From Oidiodendron maius Zn (taxonomy: Eukaryota > Ascomycota > Leotiomycetes > Myxotrichaceae), in assembly GCA_000827325.1 (NCBI GenBank), contig KN832876.1, forward strand, positions 1,674,001 to 1,738,000: a stretch of DNA of 64,000 nucleotides, written 5' to 3'. A program made the translations under genes and the position numbers. Positions 53,641 to 64,000 of this stretch are shown here, one piece after another. Position 1 is the first letter of the stretch; every line of letters starts with the position of its first letter. Below the pieces are notes generated by a model. The model had not been told where the DNA came from. It worked only from the letters and a program-made list of their open reading frames with translations, and ran no database searches.

Positions 53641-54199
53641 TCCGGCAACCCCCCCCCCCCTTCTGTCCGGATTATTCTCGGCCCTGTGGTCGGCTTCACC
53701 GTCCCGGATCTCTGGCGCCCAGGGAACACCGGGGAGCTCGCAAGATAATACTGTACCAGAAGAAAAAAAAAAAAAAAAAGGAGGGAAGAGACCTGCAAGA
53801 CGCGGCACCACTAGGCCATCCTGCATACCTCTTCTGGCTCTGGCTCCTGTGCCTCAGCTCTCCATGGCTCGACGCGACCTCAGGCCGACAGGCATCGGCC
53901 GACCACGACGGTCTGGAGGGGTTGCGCTGGGCGGGTGGATGATGATGGACGGAGCGAGCGACGAAAGGCCACGAGGGCCAGGCTCTTTGTCACCACCAGT
54001 ATTCGACTCGTAATACCGGTGGCTCGATGCCTAGAAATGGCAAAAATCGTAATTACGGTTCTTAGCTGCGTTCGTATGGCCACGCGCGGAGAATACGGAT
54101 GGCATGCTGGGGAATGACCACCGAGGGAAGCGCTGCTGCGTACGAGTACTGTATTGCAATAGTAATACCTGACCAAGCTGGGTAGCCACACCCGTGCTT
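53641..54199. repeat. Right copy of the sequence flanking the assembly gap
   Basis: 559 bp near-identical to 52225-52782, then continuing into unique sequence after CCCGTGCTT. The length difference equals the three indels noted. Most likely the overlapping ends of two unmerged contigs; a real direct duplication is the alternative. Confidence 0.95.
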
Positions 54200-55847
54200 C
54201 GTAATCATGTCCTGCGTATGTCATCCGAGGCCTGCGGGAGCAGCGTGTATGAGGAATCCTTCCTAAGCAGGTTGTGGGTAGCATCCGGCGAAGGCATCCG
54301 GCGATATCCATCCCCCCTATCGGCATGCAGGTAGTCATCGCAGCTGTGACAACGCATGCCATGCACTGAATGTACGACTGCACCTTCTACTCTAGCCATG
54401 GCCTTCACATACCGCATGCTGTATCGATTAAGCACAATCGGCATTAGACGGCGTCTGCGTTTGCGCGTCTGCGGGTGAGCGTCTCGTACTGAGCCAGCCG
54501 GGCTGGGGGCTGAGTCTGCAGCATCTCGCCTGGCCAGGGGAGCGGGTGGTCTCAGGCCGTGAAGCGTCCCCCGTCGGTTCAATGGGATGGCATGTTACTC
54601 CATCTTATGCAGGTCAGAACCGTATGCAGTACAGTAGCTCGTGGCCGCAGTGTGGCTGGTGGGCACGAAACACGAGACCGACGGGCCAATTTGGGACAGG
54701 CTACTACAAAACACACTCATTACTGTTGCTGTACTCGTCGTCCCATCATGGCTGAACCCACACAGTCAAGCCACCCCGCGTGGCATGGCTGGCGCCCTCA
54801 TGCTATAATAAGGCCATGAACGGCCATTAGAATTCCTGCCTCCCGTCGCCCGGCCCACCCCGGTAGACAGTCGGGTCCCTCGCAGCACAGGCCGTATGTA
54901 GGCATCTCCACGAACTCGACGAGCGGTGCTGAATCCCCCAACCCACGCCGCCGTCTCCACAAACCCGAGAGCGATGCTGTAGCCACAAGCAGGTGATCAA
55001 CACTGCGGTGGTGCGATGCTGTGCTCTGCTGCGCTGTTCTGTGCTCTACTGTGCTCTACTGTGCTCTCTGTGCTGTGCTGAACGCCTGCTTCCTCCGCCA
55101 GCCTGCCAGGGATCCCTTCTCCCTTTTCCCTTCTCCCCCATCATCCTGCCATCATCCCTCATCCCTCCTGCCCTAGGGTACCGTGTACCGGTACCAGCAC
55201 GTCGCTGCGCCGTCCGGCCCAAGATGATGTCATCTGCGACACCACTACCCAATAATCTCAGCAGGCGTGCGAGAAACCACGTTTTTCGACCCTGACCACA
55301 GAATCCACCTTTAGCTAAGAATTACGCCAGTGCCTGTGCCCAATCGATCATCCGAATGGCTGCTCTGCTTTCTCCATTCCCTCGATCCGGCAATCGCCCT
55401 ACAATTTACTGTACTTGTAGAAGTATTCCCCCCGTACCCGTTTTGTGTAAAATGCTCGTCAGGAGAATGACGTCAGCAGAGAATCACGTGATCTCCAAGC
55501 GCCCAAGAGGAAACCAACTGGGCACTGACCCATGCCGACCTGATCTTTTGTTCCAGGCTGGGACGGCTCAAGACCAGAGAACATCCCCCCCACCCAAAAA
55601 ACTCGGCAGTTGTTTGGTGACGAACGAAGCATCTGTATTTCAGGGCATCAGGGTTGAGACTAGCTTTCCCTGCCTCCTAGCTACTGTATCAGGGTCATGC
55701 CAACTGCCCCATTTCGACCTCGATCAGAGAAGAGCCAAGGCTGAGACGCGCAGACTCGTCGACTCGCAGATCCCGCTCACTGGGGTTTTCCTACATCCTT
55801 TCTCATTCTCCCCGCAACTTGCCTCCCTCTTGTGGACAACGACCTAG
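54200..55847. other. Intergenic region upstream of the NDUFAF2-like gene
   Basis: 1.6 kb without supported ORF. It contains a short tandem repeat (55021-55080), a palindromic TGACGTCA (55468-55475) and a CACGTG (55485-55490) within the last 400 bp before the gene. Confidence 0.5.
55021..55080. repeat. Degenerate GTGCTCTACT tandem repeat
   Basis: About six imperfect 10-bp units (GTGCTCTGCT, GTGCTCTACT and variants) in tandem. Confidence 0.75.
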
Positions 55848-56666
55848 ATGGCGGCGTCGGGTGCATCGCCGTCTAGCTCGTCGGCTCTGCGCAGTGCATG
55901 GATGCGCTGGAAAGCATTGAGGCTTCCTTGGCGCAAGAGGTTTCTTGTCGGTTTGTCTAGCCTCTTTTCTTCCCCCTCTGCTATCCCCTCATTATTCCCT
56001 GCTCCCTATTGCCAATGTTCTTTGAGGCAAGACGGAACTTCACCTCCGAGGCATCATTGAGAGTACAGCTCCGTCTCTATTCAATCCAATAGCACCTGAC
56101 AGCCTCCTTCCGCTGGAGAGTTTGATCCATCAGCTAGGCTAACCCTCCTTCCTCCCACGATAGGGCAAGACCTCCATGGCAACACCTTCTGGGAATTCAG
56201 GGACGCCCTGTCCGCGTCTCGCATGCGGCGCATCGTCAAATACCGCGCGCCGGCTCATCACAGCGACGTCAAAGTCTCGCCCCAATGGCACCAGTGGTTG
56301 AGACACACCCGGAGCGACCCTCCGAGTCTCGAGGAGCAAGTCAGGGATGTTCTACGGTTGAGGCAGCTGAAAGTGCTTGCGCGGCAGGCGGATGAGCGGT
56401 GGGAGAATAAGAGGAGGGTAGGGGATGCGATGGATCAAGGAGAACGCAGGGTTTTGGAACCTGCTATGGAGGTCGGTGGCGGTGGGGGTTTGGGGAAGGG
56501 GCGGGGTACTGAGGAGGGGAGGGAGAGAGAGAGGGAAGTTGGAGAGCTTGGGGGAGAGAAGACAGACGGGAGAGAGGATCCGTGGAAGCAGGCGAGGAGG
56601 AATCCTGGAGAAGAGTTCCAACCTGAGAGTTGGGGCGGGAGACCTGCCGAGAAGAAACGATCGTGA
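55848..56666 (+). CDS. NDUFAF2/mimitin-like complex I assembly factor (NDUFA12 family)
   Basis: Two exons, 55848-55950 and 56164-56666, with a 213 nt intron, give 201 aa. The core (about 34-115) has the family pattern G-x-D-L-x-G-N-x-F-W-E-F, then RRIVKYR and VSPQWHQWLRHTR. These are hallmarks of the B17.2-like assembly factor rather than the structural NDUFA12 subunit. It should act in the mitochondrial matrix on a complex I assembly intermediate. The N terminus (Ser-rich, then RSAWMRWKALRLPWRK) is basic and amphipathic, fitting a targeting sequence. The C-terminal third is Gly/Glu/Arg-rich low complexity and poorly conserved. CRE- and E-box-like sites lie upstream. Confidence 0.85.
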
Positions 56667-57273
56667 AACGTGGGACGTTGAGGCTGAAAGTCCTTGGACA
56701 GGATATGCATCTTAGATGGGAAGGAAGGGTACGCTGCCCCACCAGATGTTACGATATCCCGCATACACATTACCTTACCTACTTGCATACCCGTGACGCA
56801 GGGTCGCACGTTGGCTGGACGGGTGGGGAGGGTGACAAGTCAGAGCTACTGCACGCAAGGCATGGCCCGAAGGTCTGGATACCTACTTACTTACTGGCTG
56901 CCTTGGAGATGGAGAGAGCTTAACTGGCTTCGGATGCAGGGCGGAGAGATGTTTCCGTGGAAAATAAGAAGACTGTTCTCACACTATACTCCCCCCAGCC
57001 GTTGGGATGTATTAGTCCATGATTGCATTAGAAGGTCATTACAATATTTGCATATGTATCTATATCTACCGGTTCGTTTAGTCCACTAATAGCTGAGCCA
57101 TAATTCATAATTCGTGCCGGACCAGACTATGGCCTAGAGGCATTACTTGCCAAGGAGCTCCGGAATTGCTACGTTCCATCCCATCACATGGCCCTCGCAA
57201 ACCCAGCAGGAGATACTCTCACCCATCAAGGTCGTCAAACCTCCCCTTCCCACTCCTCTGTATTTTCTCCTAC
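56667..57273. other. Convergent intergenic region
   Basis: 607 bp between the NDUFAF2-like stop and the stop of the minus-strand gene at 57274. No further gene seen. Confidence 0.5.
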
Positions 57274-59006
57274 TCATTCGTTATGTTCACAATTCCCCAC
57301 CCACTCAACCAACCGCCTCAGCCGCCTTCCGCTCGCCGCCAACCACTCCCTATCGCTCTCCTCTGCACCGTTATCCCTCCTCCGCCTATCGATCTTCGCT
57401 TTGGCCTCGCGCGCCTGGATCCCCCTCTCAACTGCAGTATCCAGCTCGGGCGTGTGACACGCGACGCAGCTCTTAAGATATAACCTCATCAGCCCCTCCA
57501 CTAGTACTGATACCCGCGCGTTATCCGCGATCGAGGACGTCGCAGCCACGGAAGGTAATATCAAGCGTTCAAGGACTGCCTGCGTGATACCGTCGGCGTC
57601 GTGGTCTGACGCATTGGCTGGTGTACGCGATGAGGCGGTGCCTGGGGAGAGGCGCACGAGCACGAGACGAGCGAGGGAGACGAGGACGTCGGAGGGTAGC
57701 AGGGAGAGAGCGGAGGGGGTGAAGAGGAGGGAGAAGGCAGGGATGGGGAGCGTCCTGGCATGGGAGCAGTAGATCTCGTAGAGCTCACGGAAGTCAATGA
57801 ATGTGTCCGGGAGCGTCGCCGAGAGGCGCGAGAGCTGAGTTGATGGTTAGCTGTGTTCGATTTGTTTTCGACGGGCTACGGACTCACCATGGTAAGTATG
57901 CGCTGGCGGAGGAGGACAGATTCTGGGTATGCTAGCCATGGATCAGTAGTCGCCTCCTCCTCGGCACTACTTTGAGATGAGTCTGCAGTTTGATCTGTTG
58001 GTTGTGAGGAGTCAAATGCGATGTCATCAATATCACCATCTCCAAAGCCCCCGAAGTCCGGCTTGATACTGTCTACCCTCTTTCTCTTCTGCCCATTCTG
58101 AACCTGTACCTCTCGAGTCTCATTCGGGAAGACTTCGGGATATAATCTCAGGTCATCTTTTGAGCCTGCAGCAAAGACTGCGCCCACTACCCGCTTGACA
58201 CTGCTCGTCCTCCCCTTCACATCCGCGAGGTACTTGACGAGTAGGGACTCATATAGCATGGACTGCTTCGTGTCCGAATCCGGACTTGACGGTGGGAACT
58301 CTGGCTCCCTCCTTTTATTCTCCACCTCTCTCTCGTCCCAATCTGCCTCTATGACATCCAGCATATATCCCAACCACACCTTCCAGTACTTCCACCTCTT
58401 GGGATGCACCACACTGCAATTGAATGCCCATCCCACAACATGCCAAAAGTCCTTCGCGCATCGCCGTATCCGTCCCTGGTTCGCAACCACGCCTCCCATG
58501 CGGTCATCATCGTCACCCGACTCACTGCTCCCGTCATCACTGATATTGCGACCCCGCCGCGCGCCGCGCACCGTCCTAGGCGGCGTCAGTGAGAACGCTT
58601 CACTAAGATTCGCATTCAGCGGGCCAAGCGTCGCGAGAAGGCTCCGTAGGAATGTGATGGCCCGCCATGCGAGCTCGACACGCTCGCCTTGCGGGGCTTG
58701 CGTAGTGTGCCTTGGATGCACGAGCAGCGAGCTGACGATTTCAATGTGGAATGGAACGGGCGCGAAGGCTGGCGTGTCGAGGTGCTGTGGGTGAGAGGTA
58801 CCAGAGGTGACGAGGTCGGTGAGAAGGGCGAGGGCGCTGATATCTGCCGAGTAATTAGCAGGCTGTGAGGGAGATGTGACTTAGTTGAACCAACACAGTT
58901 GTTCGTCTAGATATATGTGGCAGTGGTTGCGTATATCCGCAGGTACAGGGATGGAAGGGCGGTAATGCGTTCGTGGACGACTTGCGGCTGTTTGATCATT
59001 CGACAT
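57274..59006 (-). CDS. Conserved-looking protein of unknown function, probably nuclear
   Basis: Three exons on the minus strand: 59006-58895, 58843-57888, 57834-57274. They join in frame to 542 aa starting MSNDQTAASRP. I do not recognise the family. Visible features: helical N-terminal third (LALLTDLV, AWRAITFLRSLLATLG), an acidic linker (SSESGDDDD), a Trp-rich conserved-looking block (DFWHVVGWAFNCSVVHPKRWKYWKVWLGYMLDVIEADW) near 145-185, a basic QKRKRVD element that could be a nuclear localisation signal, an acidic Ser/Asp stretch, and a helical C-terminal domain rich in Leu and Arg. The first junction has an alternative (donor GTACCT at about 58945 to acceptor ending 58864); the one chosen has the better branch point and gives a continuous helix. 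The whole is probably alpha-helical. Confidence 0.7.
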
Positions 59007-59293
59007 GGTCAATTTGGAGGCTGTATATAAGTCGCATCGAGGGGTGGGCACGAGCAGGGGAACATGTCAATCTGTCGGTCGCGTACACACGTGACCTCAA
59101 GATACGCGACCCGCCGCGACTACGATACGTCCCAAAGGTACATAGTTTGTTGTTTGGGAAGAGTAGATCATGTAAATTTTCACATTTAGGAAATAATGGA
59201 CTGATGGAATCATTATCAATCATTCTATGCACAGGGTATATTTCATTATCTTTGGCCGCTCGTAAGTCATAATCATCGTCAATATTCAACCCC

Positions 59294-62200
59294 TTAGGCA
59301 ATGATGAGCTGCATGGCGTTAGTAATGCTTCATAAATTTATAAGTACGAAAAGATCACATACTTCAATCAGCCGATCCGTCAAAGAAGTGCATTGCCTTT
59401 GCAGATCATTCGTCACATGGAACGTGGATGAACGCCACAAGCCACCAAATCCAATTCCTTCAAGAACCTCTTCCAACATTTCCGTTGTATCTGTGCTGTT
59501 TGAGAATTTCGGATTCGCGGTTAGTGTTCGGAACAGTTGGTGGGCAGACTCGAGAGTCGCTGTATTCTGGCAAGATATGAGGATATCATCGAGAATGGAA
59601 AGGAGCGGACCGCAGCTGTAGGAAGAGAATATTAGCAACCTTCACCTCTCCAAGTAGACTCAGATACTTACAGGTGCAAGACTACCGTCGGCCGTTTCAG
59701 GGCAATCTTATTGAGCCAAATGAGGTTCCGATTCTGAACTGTGTCATCGAGATATCGGAAGTCAACGAGTGCCGTAGCCATGTTGAGGAGAAGCTCTTTA
59801 TCCTTGGTGGAGCCGATGTCTATCAGATCGAAAATATCCGATGCATCGGTATTTGGCGTGGGAACTCCAGCAAGCCACAGGCTGTCTCTGGCTTCTTTCG
59901 CATCCGTTGCTCGGGACATCAGGAGCACGAGATAAGGCTGGCTGGCCGCGTTGTCAGGGAACCCCACCCCTGTTGGCATAGTAGAACTTGTAGCTTCAAG
60001 AAAGCTAGAGAAGACACGCATTGTCGTTCTTCTAGTGACAGTATCTGTAAGCCCTTTGACTAGGCAGGCAGAGACTGCGAAGTGAAAGTTCTCGGTGTTG
60101 AAATGTACACCATACATCTCGTCTAGTTGTAAGGCTGCTTCTTCGAGAGGCGATCTACCATGCAACAATACCTGTGCCATTCGACCATCCGTAAATTCGC
60201 CGGATCTGGCAATGTTGGTGAGAACAGCTTCGAGAAACAATGCTGTGTAGTTAAATAGTCCATGGGGAACTAGCCTTACTAATGATATTGCCAGCCAGAA
60301 TAGTTGCAGACCATAACGCGAGGCCGATGGGAGTTTGTCCATCATCTTGGTAAGGGAAGTTATGATCGAGATGAGCATCTCGTTGCTGTTATCCTCCATG
60401 AATCGGCCAATGCTGCTTCTTAGCGCGACCAGGACTTGATAAAGTAGATCGTCATCCACGTCTTCGCGTGCCAAGCACCCCATTACCGTAAAGGCACGAG
60501 GTTGAATCGCTGGATTATTCTGAAATGCGGTGCTGGCGACCAGACTCATCCATCTTGATCGCCACACGTTCGACATGTCCACTGTTGGGGCACCAACAAT
60601 GGTAATTTCAGATAGTAAGACAGCTAATGACTCAGTTGCGGTAAGGGAAGGAACGCTCGAATCAGACACCGGAAGAAGGGACGTCTTCTCATGAGTGGAG
60701 ATATTGAACAGAAAATCTTGCTTTGGTTCCGAGAGTGACTGAAGGAGCAGCTTCAATTTCTCCAGCTTGCTGTCTTCCAATTCAAATGTTGTGCATATGG
60801 CATGGATAGTGTTGACAAGCAAGCGATGAACGGTCAGTCTTGTATTTGATGATCCGGTATTGGCGAGCATGGTAACAAGATGGAAGACCTCGGGAACAAA
60901 TAATTGTGATTGAACACCGCTATCGAAAGATGTCGACAGACAGAGGCGAAGGAGGACGCATATCTCATTCCAGACTGTATTGTCAGGTAACAGCCTTGTA
61001 GGGCGGAGAGATGTCCGATTAAGTGACTTTCGAAGCCGAGACAACAGTCTTCCTCGGGCGGAGACAGTCCCCAAGGAAGCAACAATGGATCCTAATATCT
61101 CTGTGCGTTCATCTTCCAAGCCGAAGGTCAACGCTGCCTTCACGACCTCCTCCAGAAATATGTCTACATATATTTCGTCTTGGCGGACAGCCGGCCAGAC
61201 ACTCTGCTCGAGAGTCGTGCTTAGGACAACATCAGAGATCGCGACCTCTATGAGCTTGCGAAATACCAGGGCGACCTTTTCTCTGGCTTTGTCGGTGTCT
61301 GACTCGGCTGAAATGAGGCTCATTCTTAGGTTGGGAATCCATGCTGCCATATACACGAGGCTCAATGGGCGTTGCGAGTATGGAAAACTCTCCCAACCAA
61401 CGAAAAACTCGTTTAAGAAGTCTGCCGTCAGTTGTGGCTCGGATTGCGCAAGTTGCTTGCTTATATCAACAATGAAATTCGATGGGTTTAATGGAACCCA
61501 CAACTCTGAAAACAGGTCAGCAAACGTAGATCGGATATTGTGGACCGTCACTAGCCTTTCGCGCTCATAAATTTCGAGCATGCAGAAAATTTGAAAGCTC
61601 GACAGAGTGCAGACAATAGATTATATGAAGCTAGCCGCAGGACTTGATCTGAACTTGCCATGTTGCTCAAAGCAATGTTCAAGAGTGTTCCTGGAACATC
61701 TTGAGGCCTAACAAGTCTCTCAAAAGATTTGAGTGTTCTTAGCTCCTTTCCATACTTGGCTTTCGCTGTTCGGATAGCTTGCAGAACATCAGGTTTCCTT
61801 GGGCTGGTGAAGTACATCACGATTTTCCCATTCTCTGTGCGTAAGCCAAATGCTGAATCATCCTCTGTCTGAATCGATGTGGGTGCTTCATCCACCTCCG
61901 ACAAGCGGAAGATGTCGTTGACAGTGGCGTGCAGCCTTAATCCAGGGATAACCTCCTGTTTCTTCATGGTTGTAACTTGTACAAATTGACTGCCAACTTT
62001 GATTATGACCTCGATCTTACCTTTAGTTTTAGATAGTCTGGTTATGGGCTGGAATTGATATCTGGTATCTGTAACCACGCTTATTGTTTCTTTAGGAAGA
62101 TGTAGCTGGCTGAGGTGAAAGTGGGATTGAAGGTCCTGAAGGTTGCCGATTAAATGGTAATCAACGTTATTAGGATGGAATGCACTGTCCTCGCTTCGGG

Positions 62201-64000
62201 CAGATAGGCGTAATATACGGCGGAAGCATTTCCTATTGATGTTCGTTATTGTTGGATGATGTTGTCGAGATATCACATCTTACCTAAAAGCACTATTCAT
62301 GTTATACACATACACCTGTGACAGTTGCTTTGACAGTTCTGCGGGAGTGAGAAGATCTAATTTTCGGAATAATGCATCTTGAGGTTCGTTTTGACCATTG
62401 TAACAAGTAGCATCAATTAATATGCCGAATGGACGATGCCACATGCGGCTTGCAATCTTACTGAAGTGAGTAAGAGATATTTGAATCGGAGCAAAAGGAA
62501 TACCTTTAGATAGCCGAACAAAAGGAGATCGTAGTCTGTTGTTTCGGTATCAATGTTACGAAGGATGATGCAGATCATTGGCAGTCCATCCTGATACGGT
62601 GAGAAAATATACTAGAAACTAGCGATTATAACTCACCTTGCTTTCACCGCCATCATATACAGCACGGCTAGAGACGAGAGAATCAGTGTTTCTACCCGCA
62701 TTCCGGAGCATGAAATGTTGAAATCGAGAATACGAAGGTGGTGTGTTGATTGAGATTGATGGTCGATTCCAAGATACGTCCATCGGAGGTGGGCCAAGAT
62801 TGGAGATTAGCTTCCGGAGAGCTTCCAAGATTGGTATTTCTCCATTGGAAATTTCATACGGTGTAAGCACAGAATCTCTCCTTTCCCTCAGAACCAGCTT
62901 TTGTCGAACATGGTCCCAGTAGTCATATAAGAAACGATGTAATGCAACACAAGAGCCAAAGTCGAAGGACTCTGTCTCAACGACGGGTTCGGTGACATTC
63001 AAGGGGGCCTGACCTAGTCAGAAACCACGACGTATGGTACGAGGGGGTACTAACAGATATTTCTCTTAAGAACCCTGTGACATAGAAAATGTTCTGAGAG
63101 AGAAAGTCATTCAGCGGGTACATATATGGTTCCTTTGCTCCGAACAAGACGTTGTTGGCCAGGTTTTGAACGACCTTCGCTATGAGCAAGAGACCACGGC
63201 GCATTTCCTTGGAAGGTGTATTAGAAATTAGTCCTTCTGCATCAGGAGCCACGATAGCAGGACAGAAGAAACGAAGGAATATAAATGCTCCCACTGCAGT
63301 GAACTTAGCATCTGGGAAACGTCTCATGACGGCCGAGGAGATCTGTACTTGAGTTAGCACACAAATATACTCATACAAGGTGAGATATCCTAACAATATT
63401 GCAGATTTTCCTAAACGAGACTGGTATGTGTGCAGCAGAGTTGCAAATATCGTCAATGAAAACCTTTGTCACAGCTTGCAACTGAAGCGCATTTCTTTGA
63501 AGCTCTTCAGCTGACGTGGTCCGTGTAGGATCAAGTTCGAGATCAAGATCTTTCGCCTTCAATATAAGACGCTCTAGGACCTGCTGCAGTGTAGCTTTCA
63601 GGTACGATGCCCCCTTCCATTTTGCATAAACTGATAGCATCTTTGTTGCAACGCAATTTCTTCGGAGGAGTTCAGCTTCGTTTTCTACAACAAGTTAGTT
63701 TCAACGAATTACTATTGCCACTAGGCTTTTTACCAGTCTCGTCGACTTCGTGTTCGATAAGAGCTTCCAGAAACACAAATCCAAGACCCCTTGAGTCAAA
63801 TATATTGAGCAAGGAAATGGTCATTTCGTCAACTTCGGTACTTGGGCATGCATCGCACAGAGCAATGGTTAGAGTCATATCGTTGATTAGTAGCTGTAGG
63901 CATAGTCGTCAGCAGCCGGCTTGTACTAGCTCTTCCGCATTTTATCTTACCTCAAGCAGTTCGTTGTATTTTTTATTTACAGTACTGTCCGAGAGATTGT
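59294..64000 (-). CDS. Neurofibromin/IRA-type Ras GTPase-activating protein (3' part, partial)
   Basis: Eleven exons on the minus strand: 64000-63951 (partial), 63893-63734, 63684-63395, 63342-63055, 63008-62637, 62590-62504, 62456-62284, 62232-61556, 61505-59672, 59615-59363, 59308-59294. They give 1398 visible residues; the 5' half lies outside. Order: RasGAP domain with the arginine-finger segment LLRRNCVATK and FLRFFCPAIVAP; then a Sec14/CRAL-TRIO-like module (FGILIDATC); a PH-like part; and a long helical C-terminal region. The protein speeds GTP hydrolysis by Ras and so damps Ras/cAMP signalling; membrane-associated. The last exon is 15 nt (LIIA stop). The intron 61506-61555 needs a GC donor (AAAG then GCTAGT). 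Filamentous-fungal homologs are around 2500 aa. Confidence 0.93.

Noticed and set aside
52572-53826. ORFs of about 320-410 codons across 52.6-53.8 kb
   Set aside because: They consist mostly of translated N from the assembly gap.

Overview
The window is nuclear DNA from a filamentous ascomycete (Pezizomycotina). The evidence is short spliceosomal introns (mostly 44-106 nt, with CTAAC/CTGAC-like branch points), a pentafunctional AROM gene, a fungal THI5/NMT1-type thiamine gene with an intronic TPP riboswitch, an RPN4-like regulator, and a divergent intron-containing H3-H4 histone pair. I cannot name the genus. No intact transposon, viral relic, tRNA, rRNA or CRISPR array was seen.

Layout. 1-6 kb: the 3' end of an unrecognised gene, a DDHD-domain phospholipase and a kappa-class glutathione transferase. 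6-14 kb: two gene-poor blocks either side of a C2H2 transcription factor. 14-24 kb: ATG18 (autophagy) divergent from PPM2/TYW4 (wybutosine synthesis in tRNA-Phe), a minus-strand ORF overlapping the PPM2 stop, an MFS transporter and THI5 (thiamine pyrimidine synthesis). 25-38 kb: a PPS1-like dual-specificity phosphatase, RPA190 (RNA polymerase I) divergent from PRP3 (U4/U6 snRNP), and RAD3/XPD (TFIIH helicase). 40-42 kb: H3 and H4. 43-48 kb: AROM. 49.6-51.6 kb: an RPN4-like proteasome regulator. 52.2-54.2 kb: an assembly gap whose two flanks are near-identical. 55.8-64 kb: an NDUFAF2-like complex I assembly factor, an unrecognised nuclear-looking protein, and the 3' part of a neurofibromin/IRA-type RasGAP gene running off the window.

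These are mostly single-copy housekeeping genes with no biosynthetic cluster. Exon structures were worked out by hand from splice signals, reading phase and family conservation. Fourteen gene models close exactly in frame.

Most interesting points: the THI5 leader, with aptamer, two alternative 5' splice sites and uORFs, reproduces the logic of the Neurospora NMT1 riboswitch; three introns are best explained by GC-AG splicing; XPD and the MFS gene contain 10-20 nt microexons; an antisense ORF overlaps the PPM2 stop codon; and the 858-N gap is flanked by the same ~558 bp sequence on both sides.
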